Below are positions 1 through 8,275 of a DNA stretch of 64,000 nt, piece after piece. Within the stretch, counting starts at the first letter, position 1, and every line of letters starts with the position of its first letter. This DNA comes from Neptuniibacter sp. Its GTDB lineage: Bacteria > Pseudomonadota > Gammaproteobacteria > Pseudomonadales > Balneatricaceae. Both the position numbers and the translations under genes were made by a program. The notes beneath the pieces were generated by a model. That model had not been told where the DNA came from. It did no database searches and worked only from the letters and a program-made list of their open reading frames with translations. The stretch spans positions 16,197-80,196 of the forward strand of contig NZ_JAAEQH010000210.1 of assembly GCF_024231755.1 (NCBI RefSeq), given 5' to 3'.

Positions 1-446
1 AGTTGTAGGTTCCAGAGATCCTCTTACGAAAAAACAAAGAAATAAGATCACCTAATAACGACTGCAATAAATAAGCCGCTATTAAGTCAGAACTCGCATA
101 CAACTCGACAGAACGGTTCTAAGTAATGAGTCCACGTTCTTTATCTCTGATTATTCTCCAAGTATTAGCAATGACCTATTAGATACGGTAGGAATTTGGG
201 GGGTATGAGTGCCCTGCACTAGGGCAAAAAGTATTGAAACCTGCCTCGAAAGAAGGCAGCGATATCCTTACTACAGCGGAAGAAGTAGGTTTGGCCTTAT
301 CCTTTATTAACCATAAAAGAGACACCGCACTGAGGTGATAAAACAGAAGCTTAGCTGTCACATGAAAAAGGCTGAACGCAACCTTAGCTCCCTGCAGAGA
401 TTCTCAAGGCATCCAACCGATGAGCGCTGGAGCTGTAATTCATCAA
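1..446. other. Left-edge stretch without a convincing gene
   Basis: The only open frame here (about 60 codons, minus strand, 179-361) has no recognisable protein signature, no good ribosome binding site and overlaps nothing conserved. I see no tRNA, terminator with a U-run, or repeat. It lies downstream of the minus-strand sigma factor gene, so it is probably a 3' intergenic region, but the neighbouring gene to the left is outside the window. Confidence 0.5.
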
Positions 447-1001
447 TCAACAATTACGGCACTGGTCTGGATTTTCCAGAAAATCTATAACATTGCCTTT
501 TCTGTCCAGTTCCAAGTGACAACAGGATTCAAATAATGCTCTTAGTTTCTGCCTCGCACGCTGAACCCGAGATTTAAGTGCCGAGTAACTCAATCCAAGT
601 TCCGTGGCATACTCCTTTTGTGATCGTCCTTGAATATCGATTGTCCTTAGCAGCTCCGCTTCCCTCTTCGGTAATGCATTGATGAACGGGATCACACATT
701 CACTCAACTGCTCCAGTGCCAGAGGGCTATCATTCTCTAACGATAGCTCCTCTTGCCCTATATCGCTCTGAAAAGAGACACGTCGGCCCTGACTCCGGTA
801 GAAATCGTTCACTACGTTATTAGCCAACTTATACAACCAGGGTTTCAGTTTATCCTTTGACTTTAAGCTACCAATCTCTCTATGAGTTTTAATTAATATC
901 TCTTGTAATAGATCATCCACATCTGCTGAATTAGAAATTTTAGAGTGCAGCAAGCCTTTTAGCTTGCTGCTGTATTGTTGCCAGACATTGTCGATATTCA
1001 A
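447..1001 (-). CDS. sigZ: RNA polymerase sigma factor, SigZ-like (ECF/sigma-70 family)
   Basis: A 184-residue group 4 sigma factor that would direct RNA polymerase to a small alternative regulon. Sigma region 2 is at about residues 10-75 (DDLLQEIL, then KPWLYKLANNVVNDFYR) and region 4, a helix-turn-helix, at about 105-155 (LPKREAELLRTIDIQGRSQ, then SYSALKSRVQRARQKL). The tail CCHLELDRKGNVIDF closely resembles the end of Bacillus SigZ as I remember it, which supports the name; an extra CRNC ends the protein. The start is a TTG preceded by an AAGGGGAAG ribosome site. It lies 27 bp behind the glutathione S-transferase gene on the same strand, so the two are probably one transcript. No anti-sigma factor gene is adjacent. 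The Cys-rich tail invites, but does not prove, a redox role. Confidence 0.82.
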   Translation of the reverse strand: MNIDNVWQQYSSKLKGLLHSKISNSADVDDLLQEILIKTHREIGSLKSKDKLKPWLYKLANNVVNDFYRSQGRRVSFQSDIGQEELSLENDSPLALEQLSECVIPFINALPKREAELLRTIDIQGRSQKEYATELGLSYSALKSRVQRARQKLRALFESCCHLELDRKGNVIDFLENPDQCRNC

Positions 1002-1028
1002 TCGTAACTTCCCCTTCTCTTGCTACCA

Positions 1029-1733
1029 CTAACAACAACTGGCTGTAATACAAGCCTGATCAGCCTGACTCGAACAAACATCGCTACCCTTTCCTAGAAA
1101 AGTCTCTTCGGAAAGATAAAACTCGGTAAAGCGACTTTCAAAATCATCAGATACCGACCTCTCCGCCAAACCGGTAGATAGGAGGTTCTGCTGCCAGTTT
1201 TTAAGCTTAGGGTAGTCCGCCAGAAAATCATAACAACGATGTTTCTCTATTATCGCTGCACGATGTAGCAACGGTAGCCATGCAATATCCACCATGCCTA
1301 TGCTTTGACTATTAAAGTATCGGCTATCTCCCAAAACTCCTTCTATTGCAGCAAAAGCTTTTGCTAACTTATTTGCTCGCTCCTTCAATGTTGCCAAGTC
1401 ACTACTTCTCTGAACACTGCACTGAACCAGGTAGTTTTTAGATGCCAAATAACTCCATGCCCGATTTATAGCACGCTGTTCTGCAGAGACTGACTTCTGT
1501 AATGGCGCATAAGCATCTTCGATATACTCAGCGATCGCATCAGATTCAAACAAGGGTTGACCTGACTCTGTGATCAGCACGGGAACCTGACCATGGGGAG
1601 AGATTTCAAGAAACCAATTCGGTTTATCTCTTAGACTGATGTATTCGATTTCATAGGGGATATGTTTTGCTTCAAGAAGTGCTGTGATTCGTTGCACAAA
1701 AGGGCAAATTTTGAAGCTGACTACTTTAATCAT
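1029..1733 (-). CDS. Glutathione S-transferase family protein
   Basis: A cytosolic GST-like protein of 234 residues. The N-terminal thioredoxin fold (about 1-77) carries FKICPFVQR near the glutathione site, the cis-proline stretch HGQVPVL and the LFESDAIAEYIE motif; an all-helical C-terminal domain follows. CPF at residues 11-13 recalls Cys-type (omega/beta) GSTs, which do thiol transfer or deglutathionylation rather than classical conjugation. It ends with an unusual Cys-rich tail (CSSQ, CITASCC). The ATG has a GAGGAAC ribosome site. It is the first gene of a probable two-gene transcript with the SigZ-like sigma factor, which suggests a link to thiol stress. The substrate is unknown. Confidence 0.8.
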   Translation of the reverse strand: MIKVVSFKICPFVQRITALLEAKHIPYEIEYISLRDKPNWFLEISPHGQVPVLITESGQPLFESDAIAEYIEDAYAPLQKSVSAEQRAINRAWSYLASKNYLVQCSVQRSSDLATLKERANKLAKAFAAIEGVLGDSRYFNSQSIGMVDIAWLPLLHRAAIIEKHRCYDFLADYPKLKNWQQNLLSTGLAERSVSDDFESRFTEFYLSEETFLGKGSDVCSSQADQACITASCC

Positions 1734-1813
1734 CTTTGTTCCTCAATTAATTAGCGTTGTACCCTAAAGACGCTCAAAGAGAGAAAAAGACGCAAAATTT
1801 GTTAGAAAAAATA

Positions 1814-1840
1814 TTGAGGCTCAAATGGATGCTATATAGT
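1814..1840 (+). promoter_or_regulatory. Possible promoter immediately before a start codon
   Basis: TTGAGG (1814-1819) and TATAGT (1835-1840) resemble sigma-70 hexamers, although the spacer is only 15 bp. The -10-like element ends six bases before the ATG of the acetyltransferase gene, so transcription would begin at or next to the start codon. There is no properly spaced ribosome site. This is an inference from position and motif only. Confidence 0.3.
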
Positions 1841-1846
1841 TAAGGT

Positions 1847-2290
1847 ATGAAACCTATATACCGTCCTTTCCAAATTGATGATCTGCCTGCTCTGATCCCG
1901 TTAATGGAACAGTTAGGATACAGCCATTCTGAAACCTCCCTTCTCAATAATATTGAAACAGTTCGTAAATCAGGCGGGGAAATATTTATTGCTGAACGCA
2001 AAGGAAAGGTATTGGGTTGCGTCTGTGCCATTATAGATGTGCGTTTGGCGGAAGGGACTCAAGGGGAAATTGTCAGTCTTGTTGTTCTAGAGGAAATGCG
2101 GGGATTCGGTCTCGGAAAAGGCTTGGTCAACACCGCTGAAGAATGGTTATTTCAGTATGCTGACACTGTGCGAGTTCGGGCTAATGAAATTCGTGCAGAA
2201 GCTCGTCAGTTTTATCTGGGTATGGGCTATGAAGTCAGTAAAATCCAGGTAGTATTAACAAAAGCAGTAATGGCAAAAAGTACTGACTAA
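1847..2290 (+). CDS. GNAT family N-acetyltransferase
   Basis: A 147-residue single-domain acetyltransferase of the GNAT fold. The acetyl-CoA site is visible as VVLEEMRGFGLGKGLV (about residues 78-93, the R/Q-x-x-G-x-G/A pattern), followed by the motif B helix and the ARQFYLGMGYE segment typical of the family's last strand-helix. It starts directly with the conserved beta1 region (YRPFQIDDLPALIPLMEQLGY), so no N-terminal domain is missing. It stands alone, transcribed away from the GST/SigZ pair and converging on thrH. The acceptor substrate cannot be told from sequence. A likely leaderless start is discussed under the promoter. Confidence 0.82.
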   Translation: MKPIYRPFQIDDLPALIPLMEQLGYSHSETSLLNNIETVRKSGGEIFIAERKGKVLGCVCAIIDVRLAEGTQGEIVSLVVLEEMRGFGLGKGLVNTAEEWLFQYADTVRVRANEIRAEARQFYLGMGYEVSKIQVVLTKAVMAKSTD

Positions 2291-2302
2291 AGAAGCACTC
2301 AC

Positions 2303-2334
2303 AAAAAAAGCGATACTCTAAGGCATCGCTTTTT
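2303..2334. terminator. Bidirectional rho-independent terminator
   Basis: AAAAAGCGAT (2305-2314) and ATCGCTTTTT (2325-2334) form a perfect 10-bp stem around a 10-base loop, with A-tract and T-tract on the two sides. It lies between the convergent acetyltransferase and thrH genes and can serve both. Confidence 0.85.
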
Positions 2335-2364
2335 CTCTTCCGCATTCGAATACGTGAATGAAGA

Positions 2365-2982
2365 TTACAGAGTCAGATCGCGATTACTCGCTTTGATAAA
2401 CTCTTTCTTCAGATCTTCGTATGTGTGTACCGCTGGGAACTGCGGGAACTCTTCGATTACGTTATCTGGAGCATGGAACAAAATGCCAGACTCAGCCTGA
2501 GTCAGCATCGTTGTATCGTTGTAGGAATCACCTGCTGAGATTACACGGTAATTCAGCAGCTGGAATGCACGAACAGACTGACGCTTAGGATCTTTCTGGC
2601 GCAGTGTGTAATCGGTGATACGACCTTCTTCATTTACTTCCAGTTTGTGACACAGCAGAGTCGGGAAACCCAACTGACGCATCAGCGGCTGAGAGAATTC
2701 GTAGAAAGTGTCAGACAGGATTACTACCTGGAAACGCTCACGCAGCCAGTTAACAAACTCTACCGCACCTTCTAGTGGCTCAAGCTTGCTGATAGTTTCC
2801 TGGATCTGAGGCAGTTTCAGACCATGCTCATCCAGAATGCGCAGACGCTGCTGCATCAGCTCGTCGTAGCATGGAATATCACGCGTAGTTGCTTTCAGCT
2901 CTTCGATACCAGTTTCTTCAGCAAAAGCGATCCAGATTTCAGGGATTAGTACCCCTTCAAGGTCAAGACAAGCGAGTTCCAC
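2365..2982 (-). CDS. thrH: ThrH: bifunctional phosphoserine phosphatase / homoserine phosphotransferase
   Basis: A HAD-superfamily enzyme of 205 residues. In Pseudomonas, ThrH dephosphorylates phosphoserine and can move the phosphate to homoserine, linking serine and threonine synthesis. Visible HAD motifs are DLEGVL (motif I; the nucleophile pair D-x-E is characteristic of ThrH), VILSDTF (motif II), QKDPKRQSV with the motif III lysine, and SAGDSYNDTTML (motif IV). The length matches Pseudomonas ThrH. The start is GTG with AGGAG seven bases upstream. It is a single-gene unit that ends at the bidirectional terminator. Confidence 0.9.
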   Translation of the reverse strand: MELACLDLEGVLIPEIWIAFAEETGIEELKATTRDIPCYDELMQQRLRILDEHGLKLPQIQETISKLEPLEGAVEFVNWLRERFQVVILSDTFYEFSQPLMRQLGFPTLLCHKLEVNEEGRITDYTLRQKDPKRQSVRAFQLLNYRVISAGDSYNDTTMLTQAESGILFHAPDNVIEEFPQFPAVHTYEDLKKEFIKASNRDLTL

Positions 2983-3087
2983 GCGCGACTCCTAATGAAT
3001 TTGATTGATGTGCTTAGTTTTAGTTGTTCTAAACAATATAGTTTGCGCGCCAATGTACCTTCTCTACCGCAGCCTTGCAAGGAAACC

Positions 3088-3984
3088 TTAAGCGGAGATT
3101 GCTTCTCTTTCCTCTTCGATCTTCTGCATTATAAAGCTGATAAACAAACGAACCTTTGCCGGTAGATACTGACGGTGAGGATAAACCATATGCACTTCAC
3201 GCCCTAGGGGACGGTACTGGGGTAAAAGCGTAACTAAACGCCCTAAGGTTAATGCCTCACCCACCACATAATCCGGTAAGTTCGCTACACCGATCCCTGC
3301 CTCGGCAGCATCTGCCGCACCCCGCAATTCATCGAACTGCAAGCGGGCTTTGCCATTGTATTCATGCGACATGCCAGAGCTATCCGTAAACAACCACTTT
3401 GGAGATCGCCGTGACAGGATTAATGGGAAACGCTCCAGATCATCCAACCTTTCAGGGTGCCCCAATTTAGCAATCAAATCCGGGCTGGCACAGAGGCTGA
3501 ATCGTGATTGAAATAAAGGCCGGGAAACCCAATCAGGAATACTGATCTCGCCGATTCTGAAAGCGATATCTACCCCCTCCTCTTTCAGATCGATATTGCG
3601 GTTGATCAACATAAGATCCAGATCGATACCAGGGTGTAGTTCCATAAACTCAAAGAACCATGGGTTTAGGAGTTCATTAGCCAGACTCACGGGTGCTGTG
3701 ACTTTCAGATTGCCACTTGGCGAGGTCAGCTCACCATCCAGCCCTTCTGTTGCCTCCACCAGCTCTTCATACAGAGGCTGACAACGACGATAAAACAGAG
3801 CCCCCGCTTCAGTTAACGAGAGTTTACGGGCGCTGCGATAAAGCAATTGATAACCCAACTGATCTTCTAATTGCTGAATGCGGCGACTCAGAGTTGAAGT
3901 GGGCATCAACAGTTCTTTCGCTGCGGCGACATAGCTACCGCGATCGACCACTTTTACGAAAAGATAAAGGTTTTGGTAATCCAT
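3088..3984 (-). CDS. LysR-type transcriptional regulator
   Basis: The protein has an N-terminal winged helix-turn-helix (about residues 1-60: LYLFVKVVDRGSYVAAAKEL, then TLSRRIQQLEDQLG) and a LysR substrate-binding domain (about 85-290, LKVTAPVSLANELL onwards) of the CrgA/aromatic-type subgroup. I prefer the ATG at 3984 (MDYQNLYLF), the usual LysR beginning, over an in-frame ATG at 3999, because the latter falls inside a 16-bp palindrome that looks like an operator. It is transcribed divergently from a sigma-54 activator gene with about 100 bp between them, so it may control that unit as well as itself. The inducer is unknown. Confidence 0.88.
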   Translation of the reverse strand: MDYQNLYLFVKVVDRGSYVAAAKELLMPTSTLSRRIQQLEDQLGYQLLYRSARKLSLTEAGALFYRRCQPLYEELVEATEGLDGELTSPSGNLKVTAPVSLANELLNPWFFEFMELHPGIDLDLMLINRNIDLKEEGVDIAFRIGEISIPDWVSRPLFQSRFSLCASPDLIAKLGHPERLDDLERFPLILSRRSPKWLFTDSSGMSHEYNGKARLQFDELRGAADAAEAGIGVANLPDYVVGEALTLGRLVTLLPQYRPLGREVHMVYPHRQYLPAKVRLFISFIMQKIEEEREAISA

Positions 3985-3992
3985 ATACTTAT

Positions 3993-4008
3993 ATCCCATA
4001 TATGGGAT
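3993..4008. promoter_or_regulatory. Perfect 16-bp palindrome in a divergent promoter region
   Basis: ATCCCATA (3993-4000) is followed directly by its reverse complement TATGGGAT (4001-4008). It has the ATC-N10-GAT form often bound by LysR-type proteins and lies between the divergent LysR and sigma-54 activator genes. Binding is inferred, not shown. Confidence 0.55.
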
Positions 4009-4086
4009 TTAAATTCTCAATATTACCTGTAAATTTAATATACGAGATCTAATAAAATCAATTGAAACGTTTTAATCGGAGATCTC

Positions 4087-5766
4087 ATGGATACTCTTTC
4101 CATAGCCCCTGATCCTCAACTAAGCCATCAAATCCGCTTTCAGGAGCGGGATGGGCAGATCTGGCTGGATGAGCAACGGGTCTTGTTATTGCAATTGATT
4201 GCCCTCGCAGACTTTCGTAAAGAACAGATCGAGACTGTGGGTCTGGAACGTGCGAAAGGCTTCTTTATGCGTCTGGGCTACAGTATGGGGAAAAAAGACG
4301 CCCAACTGGCTCTGCGCCTAAGCAACTCCAAAGATGAAATTGATCTTATCCGCACAGGTTTTGGCCTTCACTCGTTGAAAGGTCTGGTTAGAATCGATGA
4401 GCAACAATTAGAAGTGGACCAGAGCACGGGGCATTTCTACGCAGAATATGTGATGCATGACTCCTACGAAGCGGAGATGTTCTGTACTGAGCTGGGCATG
4501 CTCGATGAACCTGTTTGCTGGAGCCTGATTGGTCAAGCCAGTGCCTTCACATCAGCCCTACTTGGACGGGAAATTTTGTTTAAGGAGATCACCTGTCGCG
4601 GCAGTGGGGACAGCACCTGCCTGCTAGTAGGTAAACCTGCTGAGGAGTGGGAAGACGTTGCGACCTATCGCGAATACTTCCGCCGCACTCCAATCATTGA
4701 AGAACTGTATGAACTTCAGTCCCAGATATCCGTGCTGAGACATAAGGTTGACCAGAAATCGACGCTGGGTAACTTCCGTGGACAGTCTCCTGGCTATAAA
4801 CAGGTCTGTAAACTGGCGAATCGTGCTGCTGAAGCCAATGTCACTGTACTGCTGTTAGGTGAAACCGGCGTAGGTAAAGAACTGGTTGCCCGTGCTATTC
4901 ACGATGCCAGTCAACGCAAAGAGAATAACTTTGTCGCGGTGAACTGTGCGGCGATTCCACCGGATCTGATTGAATCAGAACTGTTTGGTGTTGAGAAAGG
5001 CGCTTTTACCGGTGCAACACAATCCCGCCCTGGACGTTTCGAACGAGCGAACAATGGCACCATTTTCTTGGATGAGGTTATTGAACTCTCCCCGCGGGCA
5101 CAAGCCGCCTTACTGCGAGTACTACAGGAAGGAGAGCTTGAACGTGTAGGTGATAACCAGACCCGTAATATTGATGTACGTGTTGTTGCCGCAACCAATG
5201 AATCTTTGGAAGAAGCGGTACGTGAAGGTCGTTTCCGGGCAGACTTGTACTACCGTCTGAATGTTTACCCAATCAATATTCCACCCCTGCGTGAACGAAC
5301 CGAAGATCTACCGCTCTTGATTGAGCATTTCCTGGAAAAATACCACGCCTATTACAGTAAACGTACTGCAGGCCTTTCCGGATTGGCCATGCAGGCGATG
5401 ATGAATTACGAATGGCCAGGCAACGTTCGCGAGCTGGAAAACCTAATCGAACGCGGTCTGATTCTGACCGATAACGGTGAAGAGATCAGCGCTTCATCAC
5501 TGTTTCCAACGCTGGGCTTTAACGCAAGCCAAACACTATCAGCAGATGGACATCTTGTTGATATATCAGAAGCGGAACAACAGCAGACAACCTCTAGCTG
5601 GATTAAAGAGGCGCTTGGCGCATGCGAATCACTGGAAGATATTGAACAACAGTTCCTTGATTACGCACTGAATGAATCTAACGGCAATGTTTCGGAAGCA
5701 GCGCGCATTCTAGGCATTTCCCGACCAACACTTGCTTACCGTATGAAAAAGATGGAAGAAAAATAA
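4087..5766 (+). CDS. Sigma-54 dependent transcriptional activator, XylR/DmpR-like
   Basis: A 559-residue enhancer-binding protein. Residues ~1-110 form an XylR_N-type domain and ~125-185 a V4R domain (CRGSGDSTCLL), the pair that binds aromatic effectors in XylR/DmpR. The AAA+ domain (~235-460) shows Walker A GETGVGKE, the sigma-54 contact loop GAFTGA, a Walker B region (TIFLDEV) and the arginine-finger stretch FRADLYYRLNV. A Fis-type helix-turn-helix ends the protein (GNVSEAARILGISRPTLAYR). The ATG has a GGAG ribosome site. The stop overlaps the next start (TAATG), so it is coupled to the HbpS-like and flavin monooxygenase genes. I infer an aromatic-responsive regulator. No clear -24/-12 promoter was seen nearby, so its targets may be elsewhere. 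Confidence 0.9.
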   Translation: MDTLSIAPDPQLSHQIRFQERDGQIWLDEQRVLLLQLIALADFRKEQIETVGLERAKGFFMRLGYSMGKKDAQLALRLSNSKDEIDLIRTGFGLHSLKGLVRIDEQQLEVDQSTGHFYAEYVMHDSYEAEMFCTELGMLDEPVCWSLIGQASAFTSALLGREILFKEITCRGSGDSTCLLVGKPAEEWEDVATYREYFRRTPIIEELYELQSQISVLRHKVDQKSTLGNFRGQSPGYKQVCKLANRAAEANVTVLLLGETGVGKELVARAIHDASQRKENNFVAVNCAAIPPDLIESELFGVEKGAFTGATQSRPGRFERANNGTIFLDEVIELSPRAQAALLRVLQEGELERVGDNQTRNIDVRVVAATNESLEEAVREGRFRADLYYRLNVYPINIPPLRERTEDLPLLIEHFLEKYHAYYSKRTAGLSGLAMQAMMNYEWPGNVRELENLIERGLILTDNGEEISASSLFPTLGFNASQTLSADGHLVDISEAEQQQTTSSWIKEALGACESLEDIEQQFLDYALNESNGNVSEAARILGISRPTLAYRMKKMEEK

Positions 5767-6167
5767 TGGCGACCTTAACTCAGGAGCTGGCTTCTCAGCT
5801 CATCTCTAAAGCAGAAGAAAAAGCCAGGGAACTCGGCGTCAATGTTTGTATTGCAGTGACAGATCAGGGCGCGCACTTGAATGCATTCGCCCGTATGGAT
5901 AATGCATTCACAGGTTCAGTAGATGTAGCCATAGGTAAAGCACGTACTTCAAGCCTGTTTCCGGTACCATCAGGCGCTTTTGGCGAACTGATTCGTGAGG
6001 AAAAACTCACCGGTATGGAACTATCCAATCAAGGGCTTGTAGGCTTTGCCGGCGGCCAGCCAATCAGAATTGATGATGAACAGATTGGGGCAATCGGAAT
6101 CTCTGGAGCAACGGCAGATCAGGATGCGGCAATTGCTGAATATGCAGCAAGTGAGGTGACAAAGTGA
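5766..6167 (+). CDS. GlcG/HbpS family protein (DUF336)
   Basis: A 133-residue protein of the GlcG/HbpS family (PF03928). Typical features are the first helix LASQLISKAEEKARELG, VCIAVTDQGAHLNAFARMDNA, then IGKARTSSLF and the glycine-rich end IGAIGISGATADQDAAIAEYA. Members bind heme or corrinoids, or occur as small accessory proteins in catabolic operons; the catalytic role is usually unknown. It overlaps the sigma-54 activator by one base and the downstream monooxygenase by four (GTGA), so all three are translationally coupled and probably serve one catabolic or detoxifying step. No signal peptide is present. Confidence 0.85.
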   Translation: MATLTQELASQLISKAEEKARELGVNVCIAVTDQGAHLNAFARMDNAFTGSVDVAIGKARTSSLFPVPSGAFGELIREEKLTGMELSNQGLVGFAGGQPIRIDDEQIGAIGISGATADQDAAIAEYAASEVTK

Positions 6168-7189
6168 GTAAAGACTTAAAATTAAGCATTGTTGACCAGT
6201 CACCGGTTCACGACGGTAAAACTCAGGCGGAAGCACTACGTGACAGCGTAAAACTTGCACAGCTGGCTGATCAGTTAGGCTATCGTCGTTATTGGATCGC
6301 TGAACACCATGCAACTCCGTCCTATGCCAGCCCGGCACCTGAGATTGTCATTGGTCAGATTGCTGCACACACTCAGAACATCCGAGTAGGTAGTGGCGGT
6401 GTGATGCTTTCTCACTACAGCCCTTACAAAGTAGCTGAGGTCTTCCGCACTTTGGAAGCTTTCTTCCCAGGGCGAATTGATCTGGGTATTGGCCGTGCGC
6501 CCGGTGGTTCAGAAAAGCCGAGTATGGCGTTATCTTTCCCCAACTACCCTACTGAAGCGGAGCATTTCCCGTATCTTTTGGAAGCGCTAACAGGCTTTAT
6601 TGATAACCAACTCCCTGAAGGGCATATGTTTGAAGGCCTGAAAGCAACACCTCAGGGTGGTAGCTTACCTGAGATCTGGACCTTGGGTTCAAGTGACGGC
6701 AGTATCGAACTGGCTGCTTCCATGGGTCTGGGTTTTGTGCTCGCGCTGTTTATTGGTACACACGAACGTCCTGCTGAAATCATCAAACGTTACCGTAAAA
6801 TGTACCGTCCTCGCCCGGGCTCAACTCAAACTGAAGCACCAGCTATGATCTCCAGTGCAGTGATCTGTGCCGACAGTAAAGAAGAAGCACAGCTGCTGGC
6901 AGCCTCTCATACCTATTGGAAAGTACAGGCACACCTGCATGGTATCCGCGAAGGAATCAAACCACCTGAAGAGTGTATGGATCTGTATAAAAAACTGTCC
7001 CCATCTGATCAGGAATACTTCGACGTTACCCGTAATAGTATGATCACGGGTAGCCCTGAACAGTGTCGTGAAAGGCTAGAAGCTCAGGCAAGTTACTACG
7101 ATGTGGATGAGATTGTCGCTGTTGCAGTAACCCACAGTTTTGAGAAGCGCTGCGATAGCTATAGAAAACTGGCTGAGGTGTTTAGCTAG
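6164..7189 (+). CDS. LLM-class flavin-dependent oxidoreductase (bacterial luciferase-like)
   Basis: A 341-residue TIM-barrel protein of the bacterial luciferase superfamily, similar to the YwcH/YhbW group. Visible family features are LSIVDQSPV at the N-terminus, YRRYWIAEHHATPSYASPAPE, the VGSGGVMLSHYSPYKVAE segment, GRIDLGIGRAPGG and GLGFVLALF. These enzymes use reduced FMN and O2, usually supplied by a separate reductase, to oxygenate small organic molecules. The start is a GTG that overlaps the preceding stop by four bases. It is the last gene of the coupled trio and is followed by a strong terminator. The substrate is unknown; the XylR-type regulator suggests an aromatic or similar compound. 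Confidence 0.87.
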   Translation: MSKDLKLSIVDQSPVHDGKTQAEALRDSVKLAQLADQLGYRRYWIAEHHATPSYASPAPEIVIGQIAAHTQNIRVGSGGVMLSHYSPYKVAEVFRTLEAFFPGRIDLGIGRAPGGSEKPSMALSFPNYPTEAEHFPYLLEALTGFIDNQLPEGHMFEGLKATPQGGSLPEIWTLGSSDGSIELAASMGLGFVLALFIGTHERPAEIIKRYRKMYRPRPGSTQTEAPAMISSAVICADSKEEAQLLAASHTYWKVQAHLHGIREGIKPPEECMDLYKKLSPSDQEYFDVTRNSMITGSPEQCRERLEAQASYYDVDEIVAVAVTHSFEKRCDSYRKLAEVFS

Positions 7190-7292
7190 CCATAGAAAGT
7201 CCATCAGACAGTCAGGATCTCCTCCTAACAACACAATCTAGGGAGCCAGATTCAATCTCCCTGCTAATCACGATTCTGTATGCGACTACATA

Positions 7293-7325
7293 AAAGGCCA
7301 CATGATTATGTGGCCTTTATTTTTG
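7293..7325 (+). terminator. Rho-independent terminator after the monooxygenase gene
   Basis: AAAGGCCACAT (7293-7303) and ATGTGGCCTTT (7308-7318) make a perfect 11-bp stem with a four-base loop, followed by ATTTTTG. It ends the sigma-54 activator/monooxygenase transcript and may also serve the opposing minus-strand gene. Confidence 0.88.
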
Positions 7326-7336
7326 TTGTATAGTTT

Positions 7337-7831
7337 TCACATTAATAACTGAGTCATTTGAAGCAACCTGTGAGTTTGCTCAAGATCCGCCCTCACCTTC
7401 TGCTTATACTCCTGAGATTTCACTGATACAGCCGATTTCTGGCGTAGGACCGTCCAGTCATTAAGATCATTGTTATCCTGAAGTAGTTTTTTAAACGCCT
7501 CAGGAAAATCATCCTCCCGTTCAATTTCGGAAATATCCGCATCTCCTTTTAACAGAAATACACTGTCCCCCTCATCACACTGAACTCTGGATTCACTGAA
7601 GTTGAAAAGGTGGGCTGCGTAGTCAGGTGAAAAACACACCGGCATGTCTGCAGTTCTTTCTCCTCCAAGAGCCAATTGCAGCTCTCCTTTCTGATGGTTT
7701 TTAACCGCAAGAACATAGGCTGGTATTTTCATCTTAAGCACTCCATGTTGCGGGATACTCTTAACGTATAACTCCTTTGGGAGCTGGCTATTTGACGCTG
7801 AGAGTTCCTTTGTCTCATCAAAATGAATCAA
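7337..7831 (-). CDS. Hypothetical protein, 164 aa
   Basis: I do not recognise this protein. It is soluble and acidic in the middle (ESRVQCDEGDSVFLLKGDADISEIEREDDFPE), with an N-terminal beta-like stretch (KMKIPAYVLAVKNHQKGELQLALGG) and a helical, basic end (EYKQKVRADLEQTHRLLQM). There is no signal peptide or membrane segment. The start appears to be a TTG with AGGAG about ten bases upstream; an internal ATG at 7735 is an alternative. It is a single gene facing the monooxygenase terminator, with a long upstream region. Its composition and good ribosome site argue that it is real. Confidence 0.6.
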   Translation of the reverse strand: MIHFDETKELSASNSQLPKELYVKSIPQHGVLKMKIPAYVLAVKNHQKGELQLALGGERTADMPVCFSPDYAAHLFNFSESRVQCDEGDSVFLLKGDADISEIEREDDFPEAFKKLLQDNNDLNDWTVLRQKSAVSVKSQEYKQKVRADLEQTHRLLQMTQLLM

Positions 7832-8198
7832 CTCCTCTCTCTCCTGGATTGAGAGGCCTCGTCAAAAAACGAAGATCACTACCATTTTTTGTACAACACA
7901 GTGTAAGAAAGATTTTTTAAAGCCGAATGAATATTCAATTAACTATTAGAAACTTTCAGCCTCTGCCGTGATTAGGGAGTTCCCGCACAAACGCTTTGGA
8001 AGCAGATGTGACAAGTCCTCCAAAAAATCAAAGAACACTAAATTATTAACAACGAATATTAAGAAAGGATGGATAACATGAAAGGCTTTAATCAAAATTC
8101 ATGTCACTTTCTGCTTCACAGTAATTAATTTGTTGTCAAAAACAAACCAATTATCACCGTTGTTGCGAAAAAGTAACGGTTTGTTGCATTTTTAACCC
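7832..8198. other. AT-rich intergenic region without a convincing gene
   Basis: This region lies between divergently transcribed genes and presumably holds promoters. A 16-codon frame at 8078-8128 has an AAGGA ribosome-like site but no other support. Two near-identical direct elements, CCGTTGTTGC and CGGTTTGTTGC, occur at about 8157-8187. No RNA gene or terminator was seen. Confidence 0.4.
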
Positions 8199-8227
8199 TT
8201 GAGCTTTTCCCCTAATCCGGCTAATTT
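8199..8227 (+). promoter_or_regulatory. Sigma-70 promoter of the tetR gene
   Basis: TTGAGC (8199-8204) and TAATTT (8222-8227) are separated by exactly 17 bp. The operator dyad begins on the next base, so a bound repressor would sit over the transcription start. This arrangement fits autorepression. Confidence 0.6.
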
Positions 8228-8240
8228 TGACGAACCGTCA
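8228..8240. promoter_or_regulatory. TetR operator dyad upstream of tetR
   Basis: TGACG-AAC-CGTCA is a perfect 5-bp inverted repeat with a three-base centre. The same TGACGnnnCGTCA core occurs at 9079-9091 before the RND exporter gene, which makes it the likely binding site of the regulator encoded between them. Confidence 0.65.
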
Positions 8241-8275
8241 TTTTAAATATCAAAAGCAGAACACAGAAATAGAAT

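Noticed and set aside
179..361. 60-codon open frame on the minus strand
   Set aside because: No ribosome site, no recognisable domain and unlike neighbouring protein composition.
8078..8128. 16-codon frame with an AAGGA site (MKGFNQNSCHFLLHSN)
   Set aside because: Too short to support without conservation; not linked to an attenuator-like hairpin.
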